Shown: positions 34,647-43,367 of the stretch, one piece after another
Layout of the letters: every line of letters begins with the position of its first letter
Numbering within the stretch: the first letter of the stretch is position 1
Assembly: GCA_022508305.1 (NCBI GenBank)
Contig: JAFLVM010000002.1
Coordinates: forward strand, 155,729-219,728
Length of the DNA stretch: 64,000 nucleotides
Source: Clostridiales bacterium
GTDB lineage: Bacteria > Bacillota > Clostridia > Christensenellales > CAG-314
Reading direction: 5' to 3'
Program-made: the position numbers and the translations under genes
Notes under the pieces: model-generated
Database searches by the model: none
What the model saw: the letters and a program-made list of their open reading frames with translations, nothing else
Told to the model about the DNA's origin: nothing

Positions 34647-35474
34647 ATGGATTTACCGCTTGCTTTTGAATACAATAGCGAATACTTCAACGTTCGCGAC
34701 ACTTTGGAATGCGGACAAATTTTCCGTTACAAGCAGCTTGACGAGCATACTTACGCCGTATACTCACAGGACAAATACGCCGAAATCACAACGGTAGGCG
34801 ACAAGGTTCAGGTGAAAACACTTGACAAAGACTATTTTTGGCGCTTTTTCGATTTGGACGCCGACTACGCAGAGAAGGTTGCGCGAATTTCCGCCATTTC
34901 ACCGCTGATGAAAGAAGCGGCGGAATTTGGCAAGGGTATTCGCATTCTCAATCAGGATTTGACGGAGATGATTTTCAGCTTTATCATTTCCGCCAACAAC
35001 AATATCAAGCGCATTCAGCTGATAATTGACAGAATGTGTAACGCAATAGGCGCCGAAATGCCCAACGGTTGCGCATTCCCTACGGTTGAGGTTATGGCAA
35101 GTCAAACGGTGGAGTTCTACGCGGGCATAGGCGCAGGATACCGTGACAAGTATCTGCTCGAAACAGCCAAAATGCTGCAAAGCTACGATTTGTCCACGTT
35201 AAACAATCTCAGCAGCGAGGAGGCAAGACGCGAACTGCTCAAGTTTTTGGGCGTAGGGCCTAAGGTCGCCGATTGTATTTTGCTGTTCGGATTGCGTCGA
35301 GGTGACGTATTTCCAGTGGATACTTGGCTTAAAAAGGTTTACCACAATTATTTTGAGCAAGGACACCGTGACACCGAGATTTCGCGTTATTTTTGCAATT
35401 TGTTTGGCGAAGACGCAGGACTTTGTCAACAATATTTGTTTTATTTTCAAAGAAAGTATAGACAAAACAACTAA
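34647..35474 (+). CDS. ogg: 8-oxoguanine DNA glycosylase/AP lyase, OGG1 type
   Basis: A 275-residue HhH-GPD base-excision repair enzyme that removes 8-oxoguanine and nicks the strand. The N-terminal OGG_N domain (YFNVRDTLECGQIFRYKQL) precedes the HhH-GPD domain. The helix-hairpin-helix FLGVGPKVADCILLFGL contains Lys at 206, and FPVDTWLKKVY contains Asp at 225; their 19-residue spacing equals that of the catalytic Lys249 and Asp268 of human OGG1. The start ATG lies directly after a dispersed repeat that appears to supply the ribosome-binding site. OGG1-type enzymes occur in some Clostridia instead of MutM. Confidence 0.9.
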   Translation: MDLPLAFEYNSEYFNVRDTLECGQIFRYKQLDEHTYAVYSQDKYAEITTVGDKVQVKTLDKDYFWRFFDLDADYAEKVARISAISPLMKEAAEFGKGIRILNQDLTEMIFSFIISANNNIKRIQLIIDRMCNAIGAEMPNGCAFPTVEVMASQTVEFYAGIGAGYRDKYLLETAKMLQSYDLSTLNNLSSEEARRELLKFLGVGPKVADCILLFGLRRGDVFPVDTWLKKVYHNYFEQGHRDTEISRYFCNLFGEDAGLCQQYLFYFQRKYRQNN

Positions 35475-35515
35475 AATATTGTAAAATAAGCATATCATTA
35501 TTTGGAGGTATAACA

Positions 35516-36295
35516 ATGCTTCGCGATAGAAATATTGCATTTTTCATTGATGTAGACAACGTTGGGCTTACAAGTAAGCAATACGCAGATATTATAGGAC
35601 AACTAAACGCAATGGGCTCGATTCTTTGCGGCAAGGTTTACGGCGCAGGTGACCGCAAACACAAAGAAATTTACGCCGACGCAGACCTTCGCGGCTACAA
35701 GATGGAGCGCCCCATGCGTATCAAGCGTCGCGGCCGTAAGGATTTCGACGCGCGCATATTCGTAGACGTGGTGGACGCGCTACACAGAGCTCCCGCCATT
35801 GACGCAGTGTGCATCATTGCAGAACCCACCGACTTGGTGTATTTGTACGGCTATCTGCACGCTCGCGGAATCAAGATTGTCGCTTTGAACAACGTTGACG
35901 AAGCAAGTGGCGCGTTCATTGACGAGGTTGTTGAACTGGCTGCCGAAGAGGTTAAGCCCGTCGCAAAGAAACCCGCCGCTAAACCCGCTCAACCTGCTCC
36001 CGCTAAGGAAGCGCCCGCTGAAGCTCCTTCAACAGGCGTTGACCGCACTGACGAACTCTTGAAGGAAATCGAGCGTCTTCGTAGTAATGCCGCTCCCGCA
36101 GAGGAACCCGCTTCCGCACCTGTTCAGGAAGAGAAGGTTGATCCTGCTCCGCAAGAGACGCCCGCTCCGCGCGCAGCCTACACTCCCGCAAGCGACGGTG
36201 ATTTGCTTCGCCGTATTGAAGAATTGCGCAACAGCAAGGGCGACAGCGACGACTACATTGACGAAATCCGCAAGCTTCTTGACGGACTTGAATAA
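35516..36295 (+). CDS. NYN domain protein with Ala/Pro-rich linker and helical tail
   Basis: A 259-residue protein. Residues 1-145 form a NYN (PIN-like nuclease) domain: FFIDVDNVGL at the start, KDFDARIFVDVVDAL, and AEPTDLVYLYGYLHARGIKIV, giving the acidic residues typical of these putative RNases (LabA/DUF88-like). Residues 150-215 are a low-complexity Ala-Pro-Lys-Glu linker, and the C-terminus has two short repeats of the form L-L-x-x-I-E-x-L-R (DELLKEIERLR, DLLRRIEELR). GGAGGT precedes the ATG. Role unknown; RNA processing is inferred from the fold. An inverted motif pair lies 12 bases past the stop. Confidence 0.8.
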   Translation: MLRDRNIAFFIDVDNVGLTSKQYADIIGQLNAMGSILCGKVYGAGDRKHKEIYADADLRGYKMERPMRIKRRGRKDFDARIFVDVVDALHRAPAIDAVCIIAEPTDLVYLYGYLHARGIKIVALNNVDEASGAFIDEVVELAAEEVKPVAKKPAAKPAQPAPAKEAPAEAPSTGVDRTDELLKEIERLRSNAAPAEEPASAPVQEEKVDPAPQETPAPRAAYTPASDGDLLRRIEELRNSKGDSDDYIDEIRKLLDGLE

Positions 36296-36307
36296 CAGTC
36301 AGATTTA

Positions 36308-36358
36308 CGTTTTTGCAACCCCATGTTAACTTTTTTCAGTGATGGGGTGAGAAAAACG
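36308..36358. repeat. Inverted pair of the ATGGGGT motif, intergenic
   Basis: Left arm ACCCCATGT (36318-36326) and right arm TGATGGGGT (36340-36348). Outer flanks CGTTTTTGCA and GAGAAAAACG also pair, giving a 51-base near-palindrome just after a stop codon. Confidence 0.8.
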
Positions 36359-36394
36359 CTCAATTGCGGTTACAAAATCAAATATAACAAACAC

Positions 36395-36427
36395 AAGGAC
36401 AACGCGCTTACGAGTTGTCCTTTTTTT
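36395..36427 (+). terminator. Terminator after the NYN gene
   Basis: Stem AAGGACAAC/GTTGTCCTT with T7. Confidence 0.9.
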
Positions 36428-36614
36428 GTCAAGATAAATATTACAAAAGCAAAAGTCGTCCTGATGAATGAACTGTGAATGAGGTTTTGCGTCGCGTTAA
36501 TAACAAATTTAAAACTTACAGGAGCAAGTTATTGGTGACCTCTCACGTTCAAGTTATAAACAGTTTTGATGTTTATTTTATATAATTATATCTATTTCTA
36601 ATATAGCTTGCTAC

Positions 36615-36643
36615 TTGACAATCTGCTACTTATATGATAACAT
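36615..36643 (+). promoter_or_regulatory. Promoter of the GNAT-mrnC-rlmB-sigH-dnaX cluster
   Basis: TTGACA, 17 bases, TAACAT. It overlaps in-frame ATGs at 36634 and 36652, which excludes them as starts. Confidence 0.6.
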
Positions 36644-36681
36644 TTTACAAAATGGAAAAGTATGTCCGCAAGGAGAAAAAC

Positions 36682-37254
36682 ATGAAGGTTAGACCGTACA
36701 GTAAGAAAGATTTTCGTTACGTTCAGGACATTTGCATGGCAACGTCCAAGTATGTTGACGAGGACACTGCGACCAATCGCGCAATGCTGTGTTCAATGTA
36801 CTGCGACTACTACCTTGACAATCAAGCCGACTACTGTTTCGTCGCCGTAGATGACAGCGACGTTCCCGTAGGCTACGTGCTTTGCGTGGTGGATTTGGAC
36901 GAATATCAGGAAAAAATGCAAGAGGACTACCTACCCCTCGTCCGCAAAATCAACAGTGGCGAGTATTTCCGCTTTGTTGCCGAGACTAGGGTCGCCGAGC
37001 GTTACGTTCGCGGTGGCTACACGGCGCACATGCACGTAAACGTTCTCGAGGAGTATCAGCGTCAGGGACTCGGTTCTCAGCTTGTTGAAGCTGTGGAAAG
37101 TAAGCTACGCGATATGTTTGTTGAGGGCGCGTACGTCATTTGCGGACAAAAGAACACTGCCGCGCGCGCTTTCTACGAAAAAATGGGCTACGAGGACGTT
37201 GACTACCTCGTTGGTTCGGTGGTGTACGGCAAAAAATTCTACACGGAAGACTAA
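36682..37254 (+). CDS. GNAT family N-acetyltransferase
   Basis: A 190-residue acetyl-CoA-dependent acyltransferase. The acetyl-CoA binding motif A is HVNVLEEYQRQGLGSQLVEAVE (consensus R/Q-x-x-G-x-G/A at QRQGLGS), followed by FYEKMGYEDV near the C-terminus. The substrate is unknown. The start at 36682 follows AAGGAG by six bases; earlier in-frame ATGs overlap the promoter. The next gene, mrnC, begins two bases after the stop, so this enzyme leads a long co-directional cluster of informational genes. Confidence 0.85.
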   Translation: MKVRPYSKKDFRYVQDICMATSKYVDEDTATNRAMLCSMYCDYYLDNQADYCFVAVDDSDVPVGYVLCVVDLDEYQEKMQEDYLPLVRKINSGEYFRFVAETRVAERYVRGGYTAHMHVNVLEEYQRQGLGSQLVEAVESKLRDMFVEGAYVICGQKNTAARAFYEKMGYEDVDYLVGSVVYGKKFYTED

Positions 37255-37256
37255 GT

Positions 37257-37646
37257 ATGCAGGTTACCGAACAAATCAGTGAAAAAGATGCGCTCACCAT
37301 GAACGCCCTTACCCTTGCCTACGTTGGCGACGCCGTTCACACCCTCTACGTTAGAGAAAAGCTTAGTTTAGGCTTCGACAAGAAGATTGACGAATTGCAC
37401 CGTATGTGTTCGGCAGAGGTCAAGGCGGCAGCGCAAGCAAGATTAGCGGAAAAACTGTTTGACAGCATGACGGAACAAGAGCAATCGGTGTACCTGCGCG
37501 GTCGCAACAGCAGTACGCATCACAGGGCGAAGAATCAAAGCAGCGCCGACTACCGCAAGGCAACGGGATTTGAGGCAGTGCTTGGGTACCTGTATCTCAC
37601 GGGTCAAGGCGAACGCCTATATTACGTTTTGGAACAACGACAATGA
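37257..37646 (+). CDS. mrnC: Mini-ribonuclease III
   Basis: A 129-residue RNase III catalytic domain without dsRNA-binding domain, which matures 23S rRNA ends. LAYVGDAVHTLYVRE contains the catalytic Asp, and EQSVYLRGRNSSTHHRAKNQS plus YRKATGFEAVLGYLYLTG contain the second acidic site. Starts two bases after the GNAT stop and overlaps rlmB by four bases (ATGA). Order mrnC-rlmB-(...)-sigH matches Bacillus. Confidence 0.95.
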   Translation: MQVTEQISEKDALTMNALTLAYVGDAVHTLYVREKLSLGFDKKIDELHRMCSAEVKAAAQARLAEKLFDSMTEQEQSVYLRGRNSSTHHRAKNQSSADYRKATGFEAVLGYLYLTGQGERLYYVLEQRQ

Positions 37647-38344
37647 AAATAGAAGGAAGAAACAGCGTTTACGAGGCGCTAAGATCGGACGAAGTCACCG
37701 TCAACTCGCTCATGTGCGAAAAGGGCTTGCAGAACAGTATCACTGCGCTTGCCCGTCAAAAGGGAGTAAAAATCACCTACGTTGACAAGAGCGTACTTGA
37801 CAAAGCCAGCCTCGAGGGTAAACACCAAGGGTACGTTGCCGACGTCACCGATTTCAATTACTGCGAAATTGAGGACATTTTGGCGCAAAATTCCACCCCA
37901 TTTATCATTATTTTGGACGGACTGTCTGATCCGCACAATTTCGGCAGCATAATTCGCGCCTGCGAATGCGCAGGTGTAGACGGTATCATCATCGGTAAAA
38001 ACCGTCAGGTTGCGGTCAACGACACGGTAGTTCGTACTTCGGCTGGAGCTGTCGCGCACGTAAAAATTGCCCGCGTAACCAACGTTAACAATGCAATCAA
38101 GCAGCTGCAGGAAAAGGGCGTGTGGGTGTACGCGTTAGACATGGACGGACAGGAAATAACGACTGTCAACCTCACGGGTTCGGTTGCAATCGTTGTAGGC
38201 AGCGAGGGTGACGGCATTTCTCAATACACGAAAAAGTGTTGTGACGGCGTAGTGTCGTTGAAGCTCAAGGGCAAGGTAAATTCGCTAAACGCGTCCGTTG
38301 CCTGCGGAATTGCCGTTTACGAGGTAGTTAGACAAAGAGGTTAG
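37643..38344 (+). CDS. rlmB: 23S rRNA (guanosine-2251-2'-O)-methyltransferase RlmB
   Basis: A 233-residue SpoU (TrmH) family methyltransferase. The N-terminal substrate-binding domain (1-75) starts IEGRNSVYEAL. The trefoil-knot SAM domain has LDGLSDPHNFGSIIRACECAG, VVGSEGDGIS and LKGKVNSLNASVACGIAVYEV, motifs 1-3 of the family. Overlaps mrnC by four bases; sigH starts two bases later. Contains a weaker motif variant (ACCCCATTT at 37895). Confidence 0.95.
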   Translation: MKIEGRNSVYEALRSDEVTVNSLMCEKGLQNSITALARQKGVKITYVDKSVLDKASLEGKHQGYVADVTDFNYCEIEDILAQNSTPFIIILDGLSDPHNFGSIIRACECAGVDGIIIGKNRQVAVNDTVVRTSAGAVAHVKIARVTNVNNAIKQLQEKGVWVYALDMDGQEITTVNLTGSVAIVVGSEGDGISQYTKKCCDGVVSLKLKGKVNSLNASVACGIAVYEVVRQRG

Positions 38345-38346
38345 CT

Positions 38347-38889
38347 TTGGACGAAATAATCAAACTGGCAAAAGAAGGCAATCAAAGCGCAATAGAACAG
38401 CTTGTGAGCAGCTACAAGGGACTCATTCGCAGCTTGGCAAACAGGTTTTATTTGGTGGGCGGAGACAAGGATGACCTACTGCAAGAGGGCATGTTGGGAC
38501 TTTTTTACGCTATCACCTACTACGAAGAGGACAAGGGTAGCTTCCCTTCCTTCGTGCAACTGTGTGTATTGAGACAAATTTTGGACGCAGTCAAGCACGA
38601 CAATGGCGTTGGACAAATGCCGCTGTCTAACTACGTAGAGCTAAGCGTTGCGACAAATCTTTTGGATGAGGCGAGCGGACCGCTTGACAGCCTACTCAAA
38701 AAAGAATACGCAGAAAAAGTAACGCGGGTAATTGACGAAAAACTCACCCCGTTTGAAAAACAGGTACTGTTGTACTTCGCCGACGGCTACAGCTACGACG
38801 ACATAGCAGCAAGAACCAACAAAAGCTACAAGGCAGTGGACGGCGCATTGCAACGCGCGCGCAGAAAGCTGCTAAGCTACAAGGAGTAA
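38347..38889 (+). CDS. sigH: RNA polymerase sigma factor, SigH-type
   Basis: A 180-residue sigma-70 family factor. Region 2 contains GGDKDDLLQEGMLGLFYAI, the -10 recognition and core-binding helix, and region 4 contains FADGYSYDDIAARTNKSYKAVDGALQRARRKL, a helix-turn-helix. Size and location after mrnC-rlmB match Bacillus SigH, which controls early sporulation and competence genes, although no such genes lie in this window. The start is TTG, with GAGG six bases upstream and no earlier ATG. dnaX starts two bases after the stop. Confidence 0.82.
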   Translation: MDEIIKLAKEGNQSAIEQLVSSYKGLIRSLANRFYLVGGDKDDLLQEGMLGLFYAITYYEEDKGSFPSFVQLCVLRQILDAVKHDNGVGQMPLSNYVELSVATNLLDEASGPLDSLLKKEYAEKVTRVIDEKLTPFEKQVLLYFADGYSYDDIAARTNKSYKAVDGALQRARRKLLSYKE

Positions 38890-38890
38890 C

Positions 38891-40384
38891 ATGAATTACG
38901 TTGCATTGTATCGCAAATACCGTCCGAGCACGTTCGACGAGGTAATCGGACAGGACCACATCATCAATACGTTACGTAACCAGATACTGCAGGACAAGGT
39001 GTCGCACGCCTATTTGTTTACGGGCACGCGCGGAACGGGCAAAACAAGCACGGCAAAGATTTTTGCGCGCGCTGTCAACTGTCCGCACGCGAAGGAGCAC
39101 AACGGCAACCCCTGCGGTGAATGTTCGGTATGTAACACGGTGGGCGCGGCAAATCTTGACATTATCGAAATGGACGCGGCAAGCAACAACAGCGTAGATT
39201 ACGCCCGCGACATTCGTGAAAAGGTACAATTTCCACCCGTCAACGGCAAGTACAAGGTTTACATCATCGACGAGGTGCACATGCTTTCAACAAGCGCCTT
39301 CAATGCTTTGCTAAAGACGTTGGAAGAACCGCCCGCGCACGCTCTGTTCATTTTGTGTACCACCGAAGTGCACAAGATTCCCGCAACTATTCTTTCGCGC
39401 TGTATGCGTTTCGACTTCCGACTTGTACCTACGCCCATTTTGACGGATTTGATTTGTAAAATCTACGACAAAGAGGGCAAGAAGTACGACAAAATAGCCG
39501 TTACTGCCATCGCGCAAGCGGGCGAAGGTAGTGTCCGCGACTGCGTGTCCATTGCAGATAGATGCTTCTCCGTTTCGGGGGGCAAGCTAACCTACGACGA
39601 CGTGTTGGGAGTATTGGGTGTATCGTCAAAGAACAATATTGCAAGTTTAGCAAAGGCAATTTTGACGAATAAAGCTGCGGACATACTCACTGAAACCAAC
39701 AAGCTTGTAAACGAGGGCAAGGACGTGGCGCGCCTCAACAAGGATTTGTCGCTGTACATTCGCGACTTACTCACGGCTAAAATTTGCGCAAACCCCAACG
39801 GCATTTTGGCATTGCCTCAGGACGCGTACGCAGAACTTAAGGAACTTGCCGACAGTGTAACGGAAAAGAAACTGCTTTACGCCATTGACCGATTCGTCGG
39901 ACTGGAAAACGGCTTGAAGTACGCGCTGTCGCCCTTGATGCTATTTGAGGCGACGGCGTTGAAGGTGGGCGCAAGCAGCGGCGAAGTGGACTACGACGGT
40001 TTGGACAAGCGTGTTACTCGGTTGGAACAAATCCCGCAAAACATGTCTGCGGACTCGAAATCGCTGTACGTTGTGGACAAAACCGACCCTAAGTCCATAT
40101 GGAGGGGTGTAAACTTGTCCATTTTGTCCAAAAACGAGCCTCTTCTTGCCGGCGTTTGGAGCGACGTCAAGGTCTCATTTGACACACAAGGCAACTACGT
40201 AATCAAGTGCGGCGAGGGTTCGTACTGGCTAATCGAAAACAAATACAAGAGAAGACTTCAAGCAGAAATAGCCGTTTTCTGCGACAGCAAGCTTGTGATT
40301 GAACGCGAAGAGGAAGTGTCCGATAGCGAAATAGACAGGCAGCTTAGCAGTCTTGGCAAAGACGTCAAATTTGACAATAAATAA
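38891..40384 (+). CDS. dnaX: DNA polymerase III gamma/tau subunit
   Basis: A 497-residue clamp-loader ATPase. Walker A is [12 protein letters not shown] (about 45-56), the zinc module is [18 protein letters not shown], Walker B is [10 protein letters not shown], and the sensor/arginine region includes [12 protein letters not shown]. Domain III follows to about 360. The tail is short compared with tau of Bacillus or E. coli (over 550 residues), so polymerase- or helicase-binding parts may be reduced. Followed by ybaB and recR in the conserved dnaX-ybaB-recR order. Confidence 0.95.
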   Translation: MNYVALYRKYRPSTFDEVIGQDHIINTLRNQILQDKVSHAYLFTGTRGTGKTSTAKIFARAVNCPHAKEHNGNPCGECSVCNTVGAANLDIIEMDAASNNSVDYARDIREKVQFPPVNGKYKVYIIDEVHMLSTSAFNALLKTLEEPPAHALFILCTTEVHKIPATILSRCMRFDFRLVPTPILTDLICKIYDKEGKKYDKIAVTAIAQAGEGSVRDCVSIADRCFSVSGGKLTYDDVLGVLGVSSKNNIASLAKAILTNKAADILTETNKLVNEGKDVARLNKDLSLYIRDLLTAKICANPNGILALPQDAYAELKELADSVTEKKLLYAIDRFVGLENGLKYALSPLMLFEATALKVGASSGEVDYDGLDKRVTRLEQIPQNMSADSKSLYVVDKTDPKSIWRGVNLSILSKNEPLLAGVWSDVKVSFDTQGNYVIKCGEGSYWLIENKYKRRLQAEIAVFCDSKLVIEREEEVSDSEIDRQLSSLGKDVKFDNK

Positions 40385-40398
40385 CAGGGAGAAATATT

Positions 40399-40761
40399 AT
40401 GGGAAACAAATACGGTTACAACGGTTCCGGTGGAGGCAGTCACGGCGGCGGTTTTGGCGGCGGCAATATGCAAAGCTTGATGAAGCAGGCGCAACAAATG
40501 CAACAAAAGCTTCAAGAGGCGCAACAGCAGCTTGAGGAGCTTGAAGTTACGGGCGCAGCTTCAGGCGGACTTGTGGAAGTAACCTGCAACGGTAAAAAGA
40601 ACGTTTTGTCCGTCAAGGTTAAACCCGAGGCGTGCGATCCCGACGACGTGGAAATGCTGGAGGATTTGATTCTTGCGGCAATCAACGATGCATACGCTAA
40701 GGCTCAGGCAGAAGAGGACAAGCTTATGGCGCCCTTCGGCGCAATGAAAGGATTGCTGTAA
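40399..40761 (+). CDS. ebfC: YbaB/EbfC family nucleoid-associated protein
   Basis: A 120-residue DNA-binding protein, a dimer in studied relatives. The first 28 residues are Gly-rich ([13 protein letters not shown]), longer than usual, then comes the classic [20 protein letters not shown] helix, [17 protein letters not shown] and [22 protein letters not shown]. Encoded between dnaX and recR; role in chromosome organisation or recombination is inferred from family. AGGGAG precedes the ATG. Confidence 0.93.
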   Translation: MGNKYGYNGSGGGSHGGGFGGGNMQSLMKQAQQMQQKLQEAQQQLEELEVTGAASGGLVEVTCNGKKNVLSVKVKPEACDPDDVEMLEDLILAAINDAYAKAQAEEDKLMAPFGAMKGLL

Positions 40762-40762
40762 A

Positions 40763-41353
40763 ATGCCAAATTACATCGAACCGATAGAAAAGTTAATTCG
40801 CCAATTCACCAAACTGCCCGGCGTTGGCTCAAAGACCGCTCAACGCTACGCTTTGACCGTGCTGTCTATGACGGAGGAAGAGGCGCGCGCGTTTGCTCAA
40901 GCGGTAGTTGAGGCAAAGGAAAAGGTGACGGTGTGTTCAATTTGTGGCAACTACACCGACGCCGACCCATGCCACGTTTGCAGTACGCGCGACAACTCGA
41001 CTATATGCGTGGTGCAAGAGGCGAAGGACGTGCTTGCAGTAGAGCGATTGGGCGAATATCACGGCGTTTATCACGTTTTGGGCGGAGTGTTGAACCCACT
41101 AAAAGGTATCGGACGCGAGGACATTCGCTTGGCGGAGCTGTTTCAACGCTTGACGGGTGACGTCAAAGAGGTCATTCTTGCTACAGACACGTCAGCAGAG
41201 GGTGAAGCAACGGCAACGTACATCGCGCGTTTTGTCAAGCAGTACGGCATAAGAGTGACCCGTCTTGCGCAAGGTATTTCAATTGGCAGCGAATTGCAGT
41301 ACGCCGACGAGGTTACGCTTTCAAGGGCATTTACCAACAGAAAGGAATTGTAA
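40763..41353 (+). CDS. recR: Recombination protein RecR
   Basis: A 196-residue protein that works with RecF/RecO to load RecA at gaps. The N-terminal LPGVGSKTAQRYAL is the helix-hairpin-helix, CSICGNYTDADPCHVC binds zinc, and the Toprim domain has ILATDTSAEGEATATYIA. The C-terminal Walker-B-like stretch is SIGSELQYADEVTLSRAF. Starts two bases after ybaB. Confidence 0.97.
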   Translation: MPNYIEPIEKLIRQFTKLPGVGSKTAQRYALTVLSMTEEEARAFAQAVVEAKEKVTVCSICGNYTDADPCHVCSTRDNSTICVVQEAKDVLAVERLGEYHGVYHVLGGVLNPLKGIGREDIRLAELFQRLTGDVKEVILATDTSAEGEATATYIARFVKQYGIRVTRLAQGISIGSELQYADEVTLSRAFTNRKEL

Positions 41354-41355
41354 TC

Positions 41356-41604
41356 GTGAGATTAGACAAATTTCTCAAAGTATCTCGAATATTGAAACGT
41401 AGAACCGTAGCGCAGGAAGCGTGTACGGCAGGACGGGTGGACGTAAACGGCCGTCCCGCAAAGCCCGGTTGTCAGCTTAAGGTTGGCGACCTTGTGTGCG
41501 TTCACTTTGCAAGCGCCTCGCTGACTTTTAAGGTCAAAATGCTCAAAGAAAGCGTCAAGAAGGACGAGGCGAGCGAAATGTACGAAATTATAGCTGACTT
41601 ATGA
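41356..41604 (+). CDS. S4 domain RNA-binding protein (RqcP/Hsp15-like)
   Basis: An 82-residue S4 domain protein: MRLDKFLKVSRILKRRTVAQEACTAGRVDVNGRP is the S4 core. RqcP (Bacillus YabO) of this size assists alanine-tailing in ribosome quality control; Hsp15 is the E. coli counterpart. GTG start with AGGA upstream. The stop overlaps the ispDF start (ATGA). Confidence 0.85.
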   Translation: MRLDKFLKVSRILKRRTVAQEACTAGRVDVNGRPAKPGCQLKVGDLVCVHFASASLTFKVKMLKESVKKDEASEMYEIIADL

Positions 41605-42659
41605 AATATGCAATCATCGTAGCGGCAGGCAATGCAACCCGTTACGGCAAAGACAAACTAAACGAACAACTACTCGGTAAAAGCGTCCTGGTTCATTCCG
41701 TGGACGTTTTCAAAAGTGTTGCCGACGTGGTGATAGTGGTAGGACAACGCATTGACGGAACTCTCTACGCAGAGGGTGGCGCAACGCGTTTCCAGTCTGT
41801 CTTGAACGGATTTCAACTAATAGCTGACGACGCTCAAGGGGTGGTAGCAATTCACGACGGCGCGCGTCCGTTTGTTCCTCGCGAATTTGTCGAGCGGTTA
41901 TATTGTCAGGCAGATGAACACGGTAGCGCAGTTCCCCGTTTGCCCGTCACCGACACGGTTTACCAAAAAAATGAACATGGGGTAGGGAAAATAGACAGGA
42001 ACGCCTTGTTTACCGTGCAAACTCCGCAGGTTTTCAACGTTTCTAAACTTCGTTACGCTATTGCAAATGCTAACGGCAACTACACCGACGAAAGTACGCT
42101 GTTTTACGATACCTACGGTGAAGTACACTTTGTAGACGGACTGCGTTCTAACGTCAAGATTACTTATCAAGACGATTTGCCCGACTTTAGAGTGGGAGTT
42201 GGCTTTGACGTGCATCCCTTTGAGAAGGGCGACGGCGTGATTCTCGGCGGAGTGAAAATCCCATTCGGCATGAAGTTAAAAGGACATTCCGATGCCGACG
42301 CGCTGTGCCACGCCATTTGCGACGCAATACTTTCCGCATCAGGCAACAAGGACATAGGACACCAATTCCCCGACACCGATGAAAAATATAAGGGCGCAGA
42401 CAGCACGAAATTACTTGCCACCTGTGTAGACGTTGCAGGCAGTAGCGGTTACGAAGTTGTCAACGTTTCGGCGGTGGTGATATGCCAACAACCGAAAATC
42501 TCACCGTTTATTGATGAGATGGCTGCGCGTTTATCTGCAATTCTCAAGGTTACGCCCGATTGCGTCAATCTTTCCGCAACTACGACGGAACACCTCGGCG
42601 CGCTTGGCAACGGCGACGGTATAGCCGTAAGCGCAGAGGCTCTTTTGAGGCGTTTCTAA
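41601..42659 (+). CDS. ispDF: Bifunctional IspD/IspF (MEP isoprenoid pathway)
   Basis: A 352-residue fusion. Residues 1-195 are 2-C-methylerythritol-4-phosphate cytidylyltransferase (IIVAAGNATRYGKDKL nucleotide loop, AIHDGARPFV, VPRLPVTDTV, FTVQTPQVF). Residues 197-352 are 2,4-cyclodiphosphate synthase (VGVGFDVHPF with metal ligands D203 and H205, KGHSDADALCHAICDAIL, DIGHQFPDTD, TTTEHLGALG). IspE, the intermediate step, is not nearby. The fusion is well known in Proteobacteria and less usual in Bacillota. The IspD half is compact. It carries a motif copy at 41975. Coupled to the S4 gene by ATGA. Confidence 0.95.
   Translation: MKYAIIVAAGNATRYGKDKLNEQLLGKSVLVHSVDVFKSVADVVIVVGQRIDGTLYAEGGATRFQSVLNGFQLIADDAQGVVAIHDGARPFVPREFVERLYCQADEHGSAVPRLPVTDTVYQKNEHGVGKIDRNALFTVQTPQVFNVSKLRYAIANANGNYTDESTLFYDTYGEVHFVDGLRSNVKITYQDDLPDFRVGVGFDVHPFEKGDGVILGGVKIPFGMKLKGHSDADALCHAICDAILSASGNKDIGHQFPDTDEKYKGADSTKLLATCVDVAGSSGYEVVNVSAVVICQQPKISPFIDEMAARLSAILKVTPDCVNLSATTTEHLGALGNGDGIAVSAEALLRRF
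41975..41983 (+). repeat. AYATGGGGT motif copy in ispDF
   Basis: ACATGGGGT core preceded by CCAAAAAAATGA and followed by AGGGAAAATAG; read as E-H-G-V. Confidence 0.7.
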
Positions 42660-42743
42660 TCGGCTCAAACACCTCGTTCATTTGATAGGTAATGAAATCG
42701 TTATTGTTTTTCGTGCAAATCTCAATTAAATTTTATTAAAAAA

Positions 42744-42774
42744 GGCTTGTGAATTAAGTTCACAAGCCATTTTT
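42744..42774. terminator. Bidirectional terminator between ispDF and the ferritin-like gene
   Basis: Ten-pair stem GGCTTGTGAA/TTCACAAGCC with A run before and T run after; serves both converging genes. Confidence 0.9.
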
Positions 42775-42785
42775 GTATATAATTT

Positions 42786-43286
42786 TTATTTCGCGTATTT
42801 TTCCAACATTCCTTTGAGAGTTTCCAAGTGCAGTTGTTCGTCGAGTATTATTCTTTGAATTATTGCCGCCACCTGCTCGTTTTTCAGCACGAAAAGCATT
42901 TTTTGATAGTCGGAAATCGCCGTCATTTCACCTTGAATGTCGTCCATCAACATTTTCTGCGGCATGGTTGCCTGCGACACTGTCGTGGTATTGAAATAAT
43001 TGTCCGTATTTGGCTGCTGCACGTATCTTGGGTTCACGCCAAGCTTCAGCATTGCGGCGCCAAGTATGTTAAGGTGTAGCATTTCACATACGGCAATCGA
43101 CATGAGCGTATCGGCATCTTTTGGGTCAATTCCGTCAAAGAAATGGTGGTGATAAACGTATTGCAGTATTGCCGTAAGCTCCCCACGCAAAGTCGCGTAG
43201 GCGCAAGAAATTATGTAACCGCTTCTGACGTCCTTTGTCAGCGTATTGGTGGAGGGATAGGGCAAATCGACTTGTAATGGTTTCAC
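42786..43286 (-). CDS. Ferritin-like diiron protein
   Basis: A 166-residue four-helix-bundle protein. Carboxylate and His ligands appear in the ferritin-like pattern: E in LRGELTAILQY, E and H in CEMLHLNIL, E in QGEMTAISDY, E and H in DEQLHLETL. Related clostridial proteins are annotated as ferritin-like or spore-coat-associated; function (oxygen or peroxide scavenging, iron handling) is uncertain. The start is GTG at 43286, because AGGAG lies six bases before it. A TTG 24 bases further upstream would place that site inside the gene. Confidence 0.75.
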   Translation of the reverse strand: MKPLQVDLPYPSTNTLTKDVRSGYIISCAYATLRGELTAILQYVYHHHFFDGIDPKDADTLMSIAVCEMLHLNILGAAMLKLGVNPRYVQQPNTDNYFNTTTVSQATMPQKMLMDDIQGEMTAISDYQKMLFVLKNEQVAAIIQRIILDEQLHLETLKGMLEKYAK

Positions 43287-43367
43287 AATGAACTCCTGTT
43301 TTTGCTTCAATGTATGTATTTTCTCGATATTGTGTCAATGATATTTGTTTGTTCATATTTTGTAGAT

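Larger units (their letters stand above)
36296..36681. other. 386-base intergenic region
   Basis: Holds the inverted ATGGGGT pair (36308-36358), a terminator (36395-36427) and the promoter of the GNAT gene (36615-36643). Between 36430 and 36610 I see no gene or clear structured RNA. Confidence 0.7.
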
